From Friedmanniella luteola (GTDB lineage: Bacteria; Actinomycetota; Actinomycetes; Propionibacteriales; Propionibacteriaceae): a stretch of 64,000 nucleotides of DNA. The position numbers and the translations under genes are program-made. The DNA lies in assembly GCF_900105065.1 (NCBI RefSeq), contig NZ_LT629749.1:2604001-2668000 (forward strand), given 5' to 3'. Below the pieces are notes generated by a model. It saw only the letters and a program-made list of their open reading frames with translations, ran no database searches and was not told where the DNA came from. Each line of letters starts with the position of its first letter. Positions within the stretch are counted from its first letter, which is position 1. This document shows, one piece after another, positions 43,234 to 51,068 of this stretch.

Positions 43234-43799
43234 TCCACGTCGTCGTCCTCGGCCTCGTCGACGGCCGGGCGGCCCTGCCCGGCGAGGTAGCCCTCGAGGA
43301 AGCCCCGCGCCCGGTCCGCGTCGGGGTAGCGGGCCACCAGGCGCCAGAAGGCGGCGGAGTGGGTGGGCTCGACCAGGTGCGCGAGCTCGTGGACCAGCAC
43401 GTAGTCGACGACCCAGGCGGGCATCGGCTGCAGCCGGTGCGACAGCCGGATCACGCCGGTGGCCGGGGTGCAGGAGCCCCAGCGACGCTGCTGGTTGGTC
43501 ACCCAGCGGACGTCCGCGGGCCGGGGCGGGGCGCCGGCCGGGGGCGCGAGGTGGCGCGCCGCGAGGTCGGCGGCGCGCGCCCGCAGGTCGGCGTCCCCCC
43601 GCGGCGCGGCCGTGCGGGCCTCGCGCGCCAGCACCTTGGCGACCATGGAGTCGACGAAGCTGCGCTCGTCGGCCCGCGACATCCGTTGCGGGATGACCAC
43701 GACGATGGTGTCGGCCTCCCGGAAGGCCGTCACGGTGCGGGTGCGCCGTCCGCTGCGGCGGACCTCCACCTGCACGGGCGGGGTGGCGGTGGGCTCCAT
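43206..43799 (-). CDS. YgjP/M48-like (DUF45) zinc metallopeptidase
   Basis: This 197-residue cytosolic protein has the YgjP-like layout: RRSGRRTRTVTAFREADTIVV at the start (RSGRRTRTVTAF), NQQRRWGSCTPATGVIRLS and the zinc site VHELAHLVEPTHSAAFW (HExxH plus downstream His). E. coli YgjP and actinobacterial relatives are putative proteases of unknown substrate. ATG 43799 has AGGGGAGC just upstream. It heads the minus-strand unit. The acidic tail DEAEDDDVEEPDGARGA ends inside the repeat described above. Confidence 0.88.
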   Translation of the reverse strand: MEPTATPPVQVEVRRSGRRTRTVTAFREADTIVVVIPQRMSRADERSFVDSMVAKVLAREARTAAPRGDADLRARAADLAARHLAPPAGAPPRPADVRWVTNQQRRWGSCTPATGVIRLSHRLQPMPAWVVDYVLVHELAHLVEPTHSAAFWRLVARYPDADRARGFLEGYLAGQGRPAVDEAEDDDVEEPDGARGA

Positions 43800-44047
43800 G
43801 CGCTCCCCTTCCGGACGGCGGCGTGACGACGGTGCGGCTCGGCGCCCCACGCTACCGCCGGACCGGCGGACGCCGGGCGCGCGGTGGTCGGCCGCCGGCA
43901 CGGCCGCGCGGGCCCGGCGGGTGTCGAGGCGGTGTCCACACGGTGTCGGGCGGGCGACGACGCCCCCTCCACAGGAGCGCTGGGCGTGGTGCACACGTCG
44001 TCCACACGCCTGTCCACAGGCGGTGGACAGCCGGGCCCAGGAGGGGT

Positions 44048-44076
44048 TTGACGGACCACGGGCCGGGGACTAGCGT
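44048..44076 (+). promoter_or_regulatory. sigma70-type promoter of the DUF5679 transcript
   Basis: TTGACG (44048-44053) and TAGCGT (44071-44076) are separated by 17 bp. The transcript would begin near 44083, at the foot of the inverted repeat described next. The rest of 43800-44361 (562 bp) shows no protein gene. Confidence 0.55.
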
Positions 44077-44083
44077 TCCCGGA

Positions 44084-44153
44084 ACGAAACCTCCAGATGG
44101 TCGGTCCGTTCGCAGGGGAAGGCAAGCGGCGCCGATGTTCCTGGAGGTTTCGT
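44084..44153 (+). ncRNA. 70-nt structured leader RNA upstream of DUF5679
   Basis: ACGAAACCTCCAG (44084-44096) pairs perfectly with CTGGAGGTTTCGT (44141-44153). Inside, CCGTTCGC and GCAAGCGG form a second stem (one mismatch) closed by the purine loop AGGGGAAG. It starts at the predicted transcription start, about 280 nt before the ATG of the zinc-ribbon gene. It could be a cis-regulatory leader or an independent small RNA. It matches no RNA family I can name. Confidence 0.45.
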
Positions 44154-44361
44154 CTGTCCCGGGGGCGTCCACCGCTCCCCGACCCGTGGCCCAGGCCCGG
44201 CGTGGCCGAGCGCACGCGGGAGGCCCCTGTCGTATTGTTACCGGCGACCAAGCGATGCAGCCGCGGTCGGGCGACGCGTCCGGGAACGGATGCGACCCTC
44301 GGGCGGGCAGCACCGTCTCGTGGACCCCACCCGTCCACGACACATCGAGCAAGGAGAGACC

Positions 44362-44520
44362 ATGGCGGAGACGTACAGCGGTGAGTTCTACTGCGTGAAG
44401 TGCAAGGAGAAGCGCGAGGCCTCCGGTGAGGTGCACGTCAACGAGAAGGGCACCCGGATGGCCAAGGCCAAGTGCCCCGTCTGCGGGACGAACCTGAACC
44501 GCATCCTCGGCAAGGCCTGA
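44362..44520 (+). CDS. DUF5679 small zinc-ribbon protein
   Basis: This 52-residue protein has two CxxC knuckles: FYCVKCKEKR (residues 10-18 region) and KCPVCGTNLNR (about 38-48), as in DUF5679 proteins. It probably binds one zinc and may contact RNA or a ribosomal partner. The function is unknown. ATG 44362 has AAGGAGAG 6 nt upstream and a long structured leader. Two strong hairpins follow immediately, so it is monocistronic. Confidence 0.88.
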   Translation: MAETYSGEFYCVKCKEKREASGEVHVNEKGTRMAKAKCPVCGTNLNRILGKA

Positions 44521-44537
44521 TCCACCCAGCTCGACCC

Positions 44538-44598
44538 GTGCGGCGCCCGGCGCCGCACCCGTGAACCCTGCAGGGGCGGTCCTCCGGACCGCCCCTGC
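44538..44598 (+). terminator. two tandem hairpin terminators after DUF5679
   Basis: GTGCGGCGC-CCG-GCGCCGCAC (44538-44558) is a perfect 9-bp stem. GCAGGGGCGGTCC (44570-44582) pairs perfectly over 13 bp with GGACCGCCCCTGC (44586-44598) around loop TCC. Both lie within 80 nt of the stop. Confidence 0.8.
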
Positions 44599-44708
44599 CG
44601 CACGTCCGGGGGACGTCGTGGAGCGGGAGCCTCCCCGCCGGGCCGTCCGGGGGGCCTGGCCCTGTGCACGGCCGCCGTCCAGCGCACCGCGACCCGCACA
44701 CTGCTGGC

Positions 44709-45653
44709 GTGCCCGGTCCAGCGCCCGTCGATCCCACCCCGGCCGATCCGGCCCCGCGCGCCGCCGGCCCGCGGCTGCGGCCCGGGACGCCCGTGCTGCG
44801 CCGGGGCCCGGACGCCGTCCAGGTCGGCCTGCACCCCGGGCGGGCGGTCGTCCTGCACGGCGCCGGACCGCGCGCCCTGCTCCGCCACCTCGACGGCGCC
44901 ACCGCGCGGGCCCGGCTCGACGAGCACGGCGCGGCTGCCGGACTGAGCCGGGCGGAGGTGGCCGAGGTCCTCGACCGGCTGGCCGTGGCGGGGCTGCTGG
45001 AGACGCCCGGTGACCGGGCGCCCGCCCGGGCGGTCCGGCTGGTGGGGACCGGCCAGCTCGGTCAGCGGCTGGCGGAGCTGCTGCTCGAGGCGGGCCTCGA
45101 CCTCCACCTGGCCGACGCCGCCGACGCGTCAGCCGTGGCCGACGGCGGTCCGCTGCCCCGCTCGAGCGGGGTGGGCAGGCTGCGGCCGGTGGACCACTGG
45201 AGCAAGCCCGACGGTGCGCTGCTGCTCACCGTGGTCGTGGTCGACACCGTCGAGGTCGACCGCGTGCTCACCGCGCACCTGCTGCGGACCGACCAGCCGC
45301 ACCTGGTGCTGCGCAGCAGCGGCACCGGGGTGACCGTCGGTCCCCTCGTGCTGCCCGGTCGCACCGCCTGCGTGCGCTGCACCGACCTGACGCGGCGCGA
45401 CGCCGACCCGGCCTGGCCGGTGCTGCTGGCCCAGCTGGTGCGGCTGCACCGGCCGGCTCCCGCGGTGCCGGCCGCCTGGGGCGCGGCCGTCGCCGCCGCG
45501 CACGTGCTCGCGCACCTCGACGGGGTGGTGCCGGAGTCGGCCGGGGCGACGCTGGACCTCGACGAGGACGACCACCTGGTCCGCTGGCGGGCCTGGCCGC
45601 AGCACGCCGGCTGCGGCTGCACTTGGTCCGGCACGACAGAATGGCACGCATGA
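44709..45653 (+). CDS. ThiF/TOMM-type E1-like or leader-peptide-binding protein
   Basis: This 314-residue protein opens with a winged-helix-like region (RPGTPVLRRGPDAVQVGL, then VAEVLDRLAVAGLLE). A Rossmann strand RLVGTGQLGQRLAELLLEAG follows. The tail has GPLVLPGRTACVRCTDLTRRD with a CxxC pair and a final CGC. This is the pattern of the E1-like/cyclodehydratase C-domain proteins annotated as TOMM precursor leader peptide-binding proteins. No TOMM precursor, dehydrogenase or YcaO gene is visible nearby, so the role is open; M. tuberculosis Rv3196 is, I believe, the positional counterpart. GTG 44709 is preferred; GTG 44664 is open. It overlaps the ABC1 gene by 4 bp (ATGA). Confidence 0.75.
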   Translation: MPGPAPVDPTPADPAPRAAGPRLRPGTPVLRRGPDAVQVGLHPGRAVVLHGAGPRALLRHLDGATARARLDEHGAAAGLSRAEVAEVLDRLAVAGLLETPGDRAPARAVRLVGTGQLGQRLAELLLEAGLDLHLADAADASAVADGGPLPRSSGVGRLRPVDHWSKPDGALLLTVVVVDTVEVDRVLTAHLLRTDQPHLVLRSSGTGVTVGPLVLPGRTACVRCTDLTRRDADPAWPVLLAQLVRLHRPAPAVPAAWGAAVAAAHVLAHLDGVVPESAGATLDLDEDDHLVRWRAWPQHAGCGCTWSGTTEWHA

Positions 45654-46966
45654 GCAACGACGACCGGGATCCGCTGGTCCGGTCGTCCCTCCGGCGGGGC
45701 GCCCGGCTGGCCTCGTTGCCGCTGGGGGCCGCCGGCCGGGCCACCGTCGGCCTGGGCCGGCGGATCGGCGGGCAGTCCGCCGACCAGGTGAGCGCGTCCC
45801 TGCAGCAGGCCGCGGCCGAGCAGCTGTTCCGGGTGCTGGGCGACCTCAAGGGCGGGGCGATGAAGTTCGGGCAGGCGATGAGCCTGTTCGAGGCGGTGCT
45901 GCCCGACGACATCGCCGGCCCCTACAGGGAGCAGCTCACCAAGCTGCAGCAGGACGCGCCCCCGATGCCGACGTCGCGCGTGCACGCGGTGCTGCGCCGC
46001 GAGCTGGGGGTGGACTGGCGCGACCTCTTCCTCGACTTCGACCCCGCCCCCGCGGCCGCGGCGTCCATCGGCCAGGTGCACCGGGCGACCTGGGCGGACG
46101 GCCGTCCCGTGGCGGTCAAGGTGCAGTACCCCGGGGCCGACGAGGCGCTGCGCTCGGACCTGCGGCAGATCCGCCGGCTCTCGAAGCTGTTCGCCCCGCT
46201 CGCCGGCGGGATGGACGTCACCCCGCTGGTCGACGAGCTGGTCGAGCGGACCAGCGAGGAGCTCGACTACACCGTGGAGGCCGCGTCGCAGCAGCAGGCG
46301 GCCGAGGGCTTCGCGGGCAGCGACGAGTTCGTCGTCCCGCACGTGCTGACCAGCACCTCCAAGGTGATGGTCAGCGAGTGGATCGACGGTGAGCCGCTCT
46401 CGGTGGCGGCCGGCCGGGACGAGGCGGAGCGGAACCGCGTCGGGCTGCTCTACGTGCGGTTCCTGTTCGCCGGCCCCAGCCGGGTCGGCCTGCTGCACGC
46501 CGACCCGCACCCCGGGAACTTCCGGATCACGCCCGACGGACGGCTCGGGGTGGTCGACTTCGGGCTGGTCTCCCGGCTGCCGGAGGGGCTGCCGCGGGCG
46601 ATGGGCACCATCCTGCGGATCGCCCGGCAGGGGGATGCGCGGCAGGTCGCCGACCAGCTGCACCGCGAGGGCTTCGTCGCGGCCGACGTCGACGCCGACG
46701 ACCTGTGGGACTACCTGGCGCCCTTCGTCGAGCCGGCCGCTGTGCCCGAGTTCCAGTTCAACCGGGAGTGGATGCGCGAGCAGTTCCTGCGCGTCCGCGA
46801 CCTGTCGGCGTCGGGCGGCATGGGGCTGAAGATCAACCTGCCGCCCAGCTACCTGCTCATCCACCGGGTCTGGCTCGGCGGGCTGGCGGTGCTGTCCCAG
46901 CTCGGCGTGCGGGCCGCCTTCGTCGACGTCCTCGAGGAGTTCCTGCCCGGCTACGCCGAGGTCTGA
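45650..46966 (+). CDS. ABC1/ADCK (UbiB) atypical kinase
   Basis: This 438-residue member of the UbiB/COQ8 family shows the KxGQ-type helix (GGAMKFGQAMS, residues 64-74), the Ala-rich nucleotide loop (AAAASIGQVHRA), the lysine strand VAVKVQYP, the catalytic loop HADPHPGNF and VDFGLV. These atypical kinases/ATPases support isoprenoid lipid or quinone metabolism. The mycobacterial homologue Rv3197 lies next to whiB7 and has been linked to macrolide resistance. The ATG overlaps the upstream stop (ATGA). A large inverted repeat lies 44 bp after its stop. Confidence 0.92.
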   Translation: MSNDDRDPLVRSSLRRGARLASLPLGAAGRATVGLGRRIGGQSADQVSASLQQAAAEQLFRVLGDLKGGAMKFGQAMSLFEAVLPDDIAGPYREQLTKLQQDAPPMPTSRVHAVLRRELGVDWRDLFLDFDPAPAAAASIGQVHRATWADGRPVAVKVQYPGADEALRSDLRQIRRLSKLFAPLAGGMDVTPLVDELVERTSEELDYTVEAASQQQAAEGFAGSDEFVVPHVLTSTSKVMVSEWIDGEPLSVAAGRDEAERNRVGLLYVRFLFAGPSRVGLLHADPHPGNFRITPDGRLGVVDFGLVSRLPEGLPRAMGTILRIARQGDARQVADQLHREGFVAADVDADDLWDYLAPFVEPAAVPEFQFNREWMREQFLRVRDLSASGGMGLKINLPPSYLLIHRVWLGGLAVLSQLGVRAAFVDVLEEFLPGYAEV

Positions 46967-47009
46967 GCCCCCGGTCCGCCGCGGCGGCCGGGACGTCGGC
47001 CGGGAGCCG

Positions 47010-47152
47010 GGAGGCGCACCGTCCGGGTCACCACCGCGTGGCACAGCCGCGTCGCGGTCGCAGGACGCCGCAGGGCGGGGCGCCCGGGGTCCACGGTCGA
47101 CCGCGAGGGTCGCGGCTGTGCCACGGGGTGGTGACCAGGACGGTGCGCCTCC
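47010..47152. repeat. 143-bp inverted repeat between ABC1 and whiB7
   Basis: The left arm (47010-47060) and right arm (47098-47152) are reverse complements. The first 42 bp match at 40 positions (GGAGGCGCACCGTCC ... GTGGCACAGCCGCG). After a 4-nt insertion, TCGCGGTCG matches again. The spacer is 37 nt. No transposase, terminal repeats of a known IS or coding signal is present. It may be a MITE-like or REP-like element, or a giant terminator between convergent genes. Confidence 0.8.
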
Positions 47153-47311
47153 AGCGCAGGTCGGGCGGACCAGCGGCAGTCGGGCTCCGACGGGACGACC
47201 AGGCTGGTCCCGGTCCGAAGGGTGCTCACGAGAGGGCCCGGCCGAGCCAGAGCCGCAGCGCGTGGAACACCCGCTCGCCCCGGCTCAGACCGGTCCCCTC
47301 GTCGAGGCGCG

Positions 47312-47632
47312 TCACGCGGCCGCCTCCTTCCCCTGCTGCCGAGCCGCCGCCGGGGCGTAGGGCTCGACGACCGGGTGCTTGCGCGGGCGGCCCCGAGGAC
47401 GCTTGCGCGCCACGACCACCCCGGCGATGAACAGCTGCCCGCCCCAGACGCCCCAGGGCTCGCGGCGGTCCAGGGCACCGTCCAGGCAGGCCTGCTGCAC
47501 CGGGCAGCCGATGCAGAGCGCCTTCGCCGCCTCCACGTCGGCCGGGCTCTCCGCGAAGAACACCTCCGGGTCGACCAGGTGGCACGGCAGGGCCCCCGGT
47601 CCGTCCGCCACGTCCCACCTCGGTGCCGTCAT
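47312..47632 (-). CDS. whiB7: WhiB7 redox-responsive transcriptional regulator
   Basis: This 106-residue iron-sulfur protein partners with the housekeeping sigma factor and activates intrinsic antibiotic-resistance genes. Four cysteines are arranged as C...CxxC...C (LPCHL, ALCIGCPVQQACL), followed by the GVWGG turn (WGVWGGQLF) and the WhiB7-specific AT-hook KRPRGRPRK. ATG 47632 has AGGAGG 7 nt upstream. The location between the ABC1 kinase and uvrD2 is the same as in mycobacteria. Expression is probably controlled by the leader described below. Candidate targets in the window include the ribosomal protection gene and its own promoter. Confidence 0.95.
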   Translation of the reverse strand: MTAPRWDVADGPGALPCHLVDPEVFFAESPADVEAAKALCIGCPVQQACLDGALDRREPWGVWGGQLFIAGVVVARKRPRGRPRKHPVVEPYAPAAARQQGKEAAA

Positions 47633-47719
47633 GAGGGCACCTCCTGTGTCGTTCATGTCTCCCACTGTCTGCTGTGAGCGCCGGCGGTCCCGGTGCTCGG
47701 TCTGGGGCGGGAAACACGA

Positions 47720-47755
47720 AGGCCGTGATTCCCGGTGTTCTGGGATTCACGGCCT
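47720..47755 (-). terminator. attenuator hairpin in the whiB7 leader
   Basis: AGGCCGTGATTCCCGG (47720-47735) pairs with CTGGGATTCACGGCCT (47740-47755), 15 of 16 positions, around a 4-nt loop. On the minus strand it is followed by TTCGTGTTTC, a T-rich tail. It lies 21 nt after the upstream ORF stop and 88 nt before the whiB7 ATG, the layout of a transcription attenuator. Confidence 0.75.
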
Positions 47756-47776
47756 GGAGGCGGTCGGTGGGTGGTG

Positions 47777-48022
47777 CTACACCGGCGGACTGCAGGAGGG
47801 AGATCCCGGTCGGGTCGAGTACGTGTGGTCGGTGACCACGGGGGTGACGGCAGCCATGTCGAAGACGGCGATGGCCCCGCCCTGGAAGGACGGCTTGGCG
47901 CTGAGGACGCAGATGTCCCCGCGACCCCGCTGATCGGCCGCGGCGCGCCAGCCGTTGCCGGCCTCGAGGACGCGCGAGAGCAGAGCAATCTCACGGGTGC
48001 GGGTGGTGGTGGTGCTCTCCAT
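47777..48022 (-). CDS. 81-codon upstream ORF in the whiB7 leader
   Basis: ATG 48022 has GAGAGGAG about 9 nt upstream and opens an 81-residue frame (MESTTTTRTREIALLSRVLE ... ending SPSCSPPV). The middle looks protein-like (GRGDICVLSAKPSFQGGAIAVFDMAAVTPVV, quoted in part as AIAVFDMAAVTPVV). It matches no family I know. It ends just before the attenuator hairpin. whiB7 leaders in mycobacteria contain an upstream ORF whose translation controls termination. This one is longer than those I recall, and may act as a sensor of ribosome stalling, encode a functional protein, or both. Confidence 0.6.
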   Translation of the reverse strand: MESTTTTRTREIALLSRVLEAGNGWRAAADQRGRGDICVLSAKPSFQGGAIAVFDMAAVTPVVTDHTYSTRPGSPSCSPPV

Positions 48023-48098
48023 GGGACTCAGCTCCTCTCGAGCGGTCGGGACCGGTGCGGCTACCGGGCGCGGATGATCCCTGGCGGGGTCGAAGATC

Positions 48099-48138
48099 AC
48101 ACTAGGCGAGGCGCTGAGGGCACGCAACGGTATTAACG
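48099..48138 (-). promoter_or_regulatory. whiB7 leader promoter with WhiB7-type AT-rich element
   Basis: On the minus strand TTGCGT (48127-48122) and TAGTGT (48104-48099) are spaced by 17 bp. The A/T-rich CGTTAATACCG lies directly upstream of the -35. WhiB7-dependent promoters carry an A/T-rich motif about 3 bp before the -35, read by the AT-hook. This fits autoregulation. Confidence 0.65.
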
Positions 48139-48179
48139 ATGTCGTCGCCCGTTGTTCCCGTCGGTGTCCTGCGCGGGTC

Positions 48180-50309
48180 TCAGACCCCGTCGCGGCCGGC
48201 CTCGTCGGCCACGATGGCCAGCACCTCGTCGCCGTAGCGCTCGGCCTTGGTGGGGCCCAGGCCCTGCACCTTGATCAGGTCGGCGCGGTTCCGGGGCCGG
48301 GCCTCGGCGATGGCGATGAGGGTGGCGTCGGTGAACACCACGAAGGCCGGCACCTTCTGCTCGCTCGACTGCTGCTTGCGCCACTCCTTCAGCAGGGCCA
48401 TCGTCTTGTCGTCGAAGGTGGCGGGGCAGCTGAGGTGGCGGCCGATCTTGCGCTCGGCCGCGTCGCCGAGCGCCATCCCGCACGAGCGGCAGTGCTGGGA
48501 GAGCACCGAGGCCCGGCTGCGGCCGCGGCGGGCCGACGGGCCGGACTGCCCGGCGCGCGCGCTCTCGGGCAGCACCGGGTCGAGGAAGCGCGACGGCTTG
48601 CGCGTGCTGCCCCCGCCGTTGCGGGTGCGCGACCAGGAGACGCGCAACGCCGTGCGCGCCCGGGTCACCCCGACGTAGAGCAACCGCCGTTCCTCCTCCA
48701 CCTGCTCGGGACGGGTGGCCAGCACGAACGGCAGGGAGCCTTCCTGGACCCCGAGCAGGGCGACCGACTCCCACTCCAGGCCCTTCGCCGAGTGCAGGGT
48801 GGAGACGGTGACGCCCTGGGCGACGGGCACGTGCTGGGCCTCGGCGCGGGCGTCCAGCTCGGCGGAGACGGCGCGCAGGTCCGGTGGCGCGCCGCCGGCC
48901 GGCCGGGCGCTGAGGTCCTCGGCCACCGTGAGCAGGGCGGCGAGGGACTCCCAGCGCTCACGGACGGCGCCGGCGCCCTCGGGCGGCGTCGACGTCCAGC
49001 CGAGGCTGCCCAGCACGGCCTTCATCTGGTCGACGGCACTGCCGCCCTCCTGGCCGGTCATCGCCCGCGACTCGGTCCGCAGCGTCAGCAGCGCCTGGCG
49101 CACCTCGGGCCGCTCGTAGAAGCGCTCCCCGCCCCGGACCAGGTAGGGCACCTGGCGGTCGGCGAGTGCCTGCTCGATCGCGGGTGACTGGGCGTTGATC
49201 CGGAACAGCACCGCCATGTCGCGCCACTCGACGCCGGCCTGCGCGCGGCGCACCAGCCAGTCGGCGATGCCGGCGGCCTCGGCCGCCTCGTCCGGCGCCT
49301 CGGCGTACTCGACCTCGGGACCCGGGGGCTGCTGGGCCTGCAGGGTGACGGCGCTGATCCCCCCGGCCTTGACCCCGGCCATGATCTTGTTGGCCGCGCC
49401 CACCACCTGCGGCGTCGAGCGGTAGTCCCGGACGAGCTTGACCACGGTCGCGCCGCGGTGCCGGCGGGCGAAGTCGGTGAGGTAGCTGGCCTGCGCGCCG
49501 GCGAAGGAGTGGATGGTCTGGGCCGGGTCGCCGACGACGCAGACGTCGCTGCGGTCGCCGCGCCACAGCGTCAGCAGGGCCTCCTGCAGCGGGCTGACGT
49601 CCTGGTACTCGTCGACGACGAGGTGGCGGTAGGTGCGCCGGATGGTGTCGGCCACCTCCTCGTGCTCCGACATCAGCGCGGCGGCGCAGAGCAGGATGTC
49701 CTCGAAGTCGATCCGGCCGCGGTCCCGCTTGGCCGCCTCGTAGGCCGTGAACACCCGGGCCACCGTCTCCGGGTCGACCGAGGCGATGCTGCGCCCCGCC
49801 GCCGCCGCCAGCCGCGGGTAGTCCTCGGCGCTGACGTTGCTGACCTTCGCCCAGGCGACCTCGGAGACCAGGTCCCGGAGCCGCGGGGTGTCGACCCGGA
49901 CCCGCAGCCGGCTGGCGGCCTCGGCCACCAGCGACATCCGGTTGTCCAGCACCGAGGGCAGCTCCCCGCCGTACACCTGGGGCCAGAAGTACTGCGCCTG
50001 ACGCAGCGCGGCGGAGTGGAAGGTGCGGGCCTGGACGCCGCGGGCGCCCAGCTGCTGCAGCCGCCCGCGCAGCTCGCCGGCGGCGCGGGTGGTGAAGGTG
50101 ACGGCCAGCACCGCGGTGGGGTTGTAGACCCCGGTGGCCACGCCGTAGGCGATCCGGTGGGTGATGGCGCGCGTCTTGCCGGTCCCGGCGCCGGCGATCA
50201 CCGCGACCGGCCCGCCCAGCGTCGTCGCGACCTCGCGCTGCTCGGGGTCCAGCCCCGCCAGCAGGGCCTCGGGGTCGGCGGTCGCGGAGCGGGAGGGAGC
50301 GGGTGGCAC
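48180..50309 (-). CDS. uvrD2: UvrD2-type superfamily 1 DNA helicase with HRDC domain
   Basis: This 709-residue 3'-5' helicase shows LDPEQREVA (Q motif), AGAGTGKTRA (Walker A), VVDEYQDVSPLQ (motif II), VVGDPAQTIHSFAG (motif III), VSTLHSAKGLEWESV (motif V) and LYVGVTRAR (motif VI). The C-terminus has the mycobacterial-type cysteine cluster (CRSCGMAL, LSCPATFDD) and an HRDC domain (about 640-705). UvrD2 is essential in M. tuberculosis. GTG 50309 is used; GTG 50339 or TTG 50354 would overlap the TetR gene. It lies upstream of the whiB7 leader. Confidence 0.94.
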   Translation of the reverse strand: MPPAPSRSATADPEALLAGLDPEQREVATTLGGPVAVIAGAGTGKTRAITHRIAYGVATGVYNPTAVLAVTFTTRAAGELRGRLQQLGARGVQARTFHSAALRQAQYFWPQVYGGELPSVLDNRMSLVAEAASRLRVRVDTPRLRDLVSEVAWAKVSNVSAEDYPRLAAAAGRSIASVDPETVARVFTAYEAAKRDRGRIDFEDILLCAAALMSEHEEVADTIRRTYRHLVVDEYQDVSPLQEALLTLWRGDRSDVCVVGDPAQTIHSFAGAQASYLTDFARRHRGATVVKLVRDYRSTPQVVGAANKIMAGVKAGGISAVTLQAQQPPGPEVEYAEAPDEAAEAAGIADWLVRRAQAGVEWRDMAVLFRINAQSPAIEQALADRQVPYLVRGGERFYERPEVRQALLTLRTESRAMTGQEGGSAVDQMKAVLGSLGWTSTPPEGAGAVRERWESLAALLTVAEDLSARPAGGAPPDLRAVSAELDARAEAQHVPVAQGVTVSTLHSAKGLEWESVALLGVQEGSLPFVLATRPEQVEEERRLLYVGVTRARTALRVSWSRTRNGGGSTRKPSRFLDPVLPESARAGQSGPSARRGRSRASVLSQHCRSCGMALGDAAERKIGRHLSCPATFDDKTMALLKEWRKQQSSEQKVPAFVVFTDATLIAIAEARPRNRADLIKVQGLGPTKAERYGDEVLAIVADEAGRDGV

Positions 50310-50319
50310 GACGCCCAGC

Positions 50320-50994
50320 CTAAGCCGGGTCGCCGACACTTCCGACGTCGTCAACAGCGCCGGCCGTGGTCCCCGGCTCGTCGCGGGCGTGCCCGCGGTA
50401 GGTCCCGAGCAGGCGCACGAACCACTCCTGCCAGGCCTGCGGCGTCCACCCCCGCTGGCCGACGAGCTTCAGCCAGACGTCGCGGGAGGTCAGCGTCCAC
50501 AGCCCGTCGACGACCGCCGCGGGCAGGTCGGGGTCGGCCAGCACCAGCCCGGCGGCGTACCGGACCTCCGCCAGCCGGTTCCGCTCCCGCTCGACCAGCC
50601 GGGCGGCGGCGGCGGGGTCACCGACCGCCGCCTCGTCCAGCACCCGCTGGATGCGCGCCGAGCGCTCGTGCGCGCCGCTCAGCCAGCGCGCCGCGGCCCG
50701 GGCCCGGGTGTCGAAGTCGCCGTCCGCCATCAGGCGGTACTCGGGCAGGTCCCGCAGCCGGCGCGCCCGGCCGCCCGACAGCGCGGCGTCGATGCAGGCG
50801 TCCAGCAGGGTCAGCTTGGAGGCGTGCAGCGCGTAGACGGTCTGCCGGGAGACGCCCGCGTGCTCGGCCACCCGACCCATCGTCGTCGCGACCCAGCCGT
50901 CCTCGAGGAACAGCGCCTGCGCGGACGCCAGCACGGTCGCCCGGGTCTGCTGCGAGCGCTCGGCCCGCAGCTCCGAGCTGTAGGTGCGGGCCAC
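50320..50994 (-). CDS. TetR-family repressor
   Basis: This 224-residue protein has an N-terminal helix-turn-helix (TRATVLASAQALFLEDGW, MGRVAEHAGVSRQTVYALHASKLTLL) and a helical effector domain. The GTG start at 50994 coincides with the start site predicted from TACGAT (51006-51001), so the mRNA may be leaderless. It is divergent from the hydrolase-like gene across a 74-bp gap that contains an imperfect inverted repeat. It probably represses that gene and itself. The ligand is unknown. Confidence 0.88.
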   Translation of the reverse strand: MARTYSSELRAERSQQTRATVLASAQALFLEDGWVATTMGRVAEHAGVSRQTVYALHASKLTLLDACIDAALSGGRARRLRDLPEYRLMADGDFDTRARAAARWLSGAHERSARIQRVLDEAAVGDPAAAARLVERERNRLAEVRYAAGLVLADPDLPAAVVDGLWTLTSRDVWLKLVGQRGWTPQAWQEWFVRLLGTYRGHARDEPGTTAGAVDDVGSVGDPA

Positions 50995-51006
50995 GCGATC
51001 ATCGTA

Positions 51007-51035
51007 GTTGACATTGATCTTACGCTATGTCCAAC
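51007..51035. promoter_or_regulatory. probable TetR operator
   Basis: GTTGACAT (51007-51014) and ATGTCCAAC (51027-51035) are inverted copies differing by one base insertion. They flank an A/T-rich 12-bp centre, between the divergent TetR and hydrolase-like genes. TTGACA inside the left arm also looks like a -35. Confidence 0.5.
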
Positions 51036-51068
51036 CAATGTGCGCACGTCAGTCCCGAGGAGGAGCCC

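Noticed and set aside
47010-47152. Insertion sequence
   Set aside because: There is no transposase frame and the length is only 143 bp; it is kept as a repeat instead.
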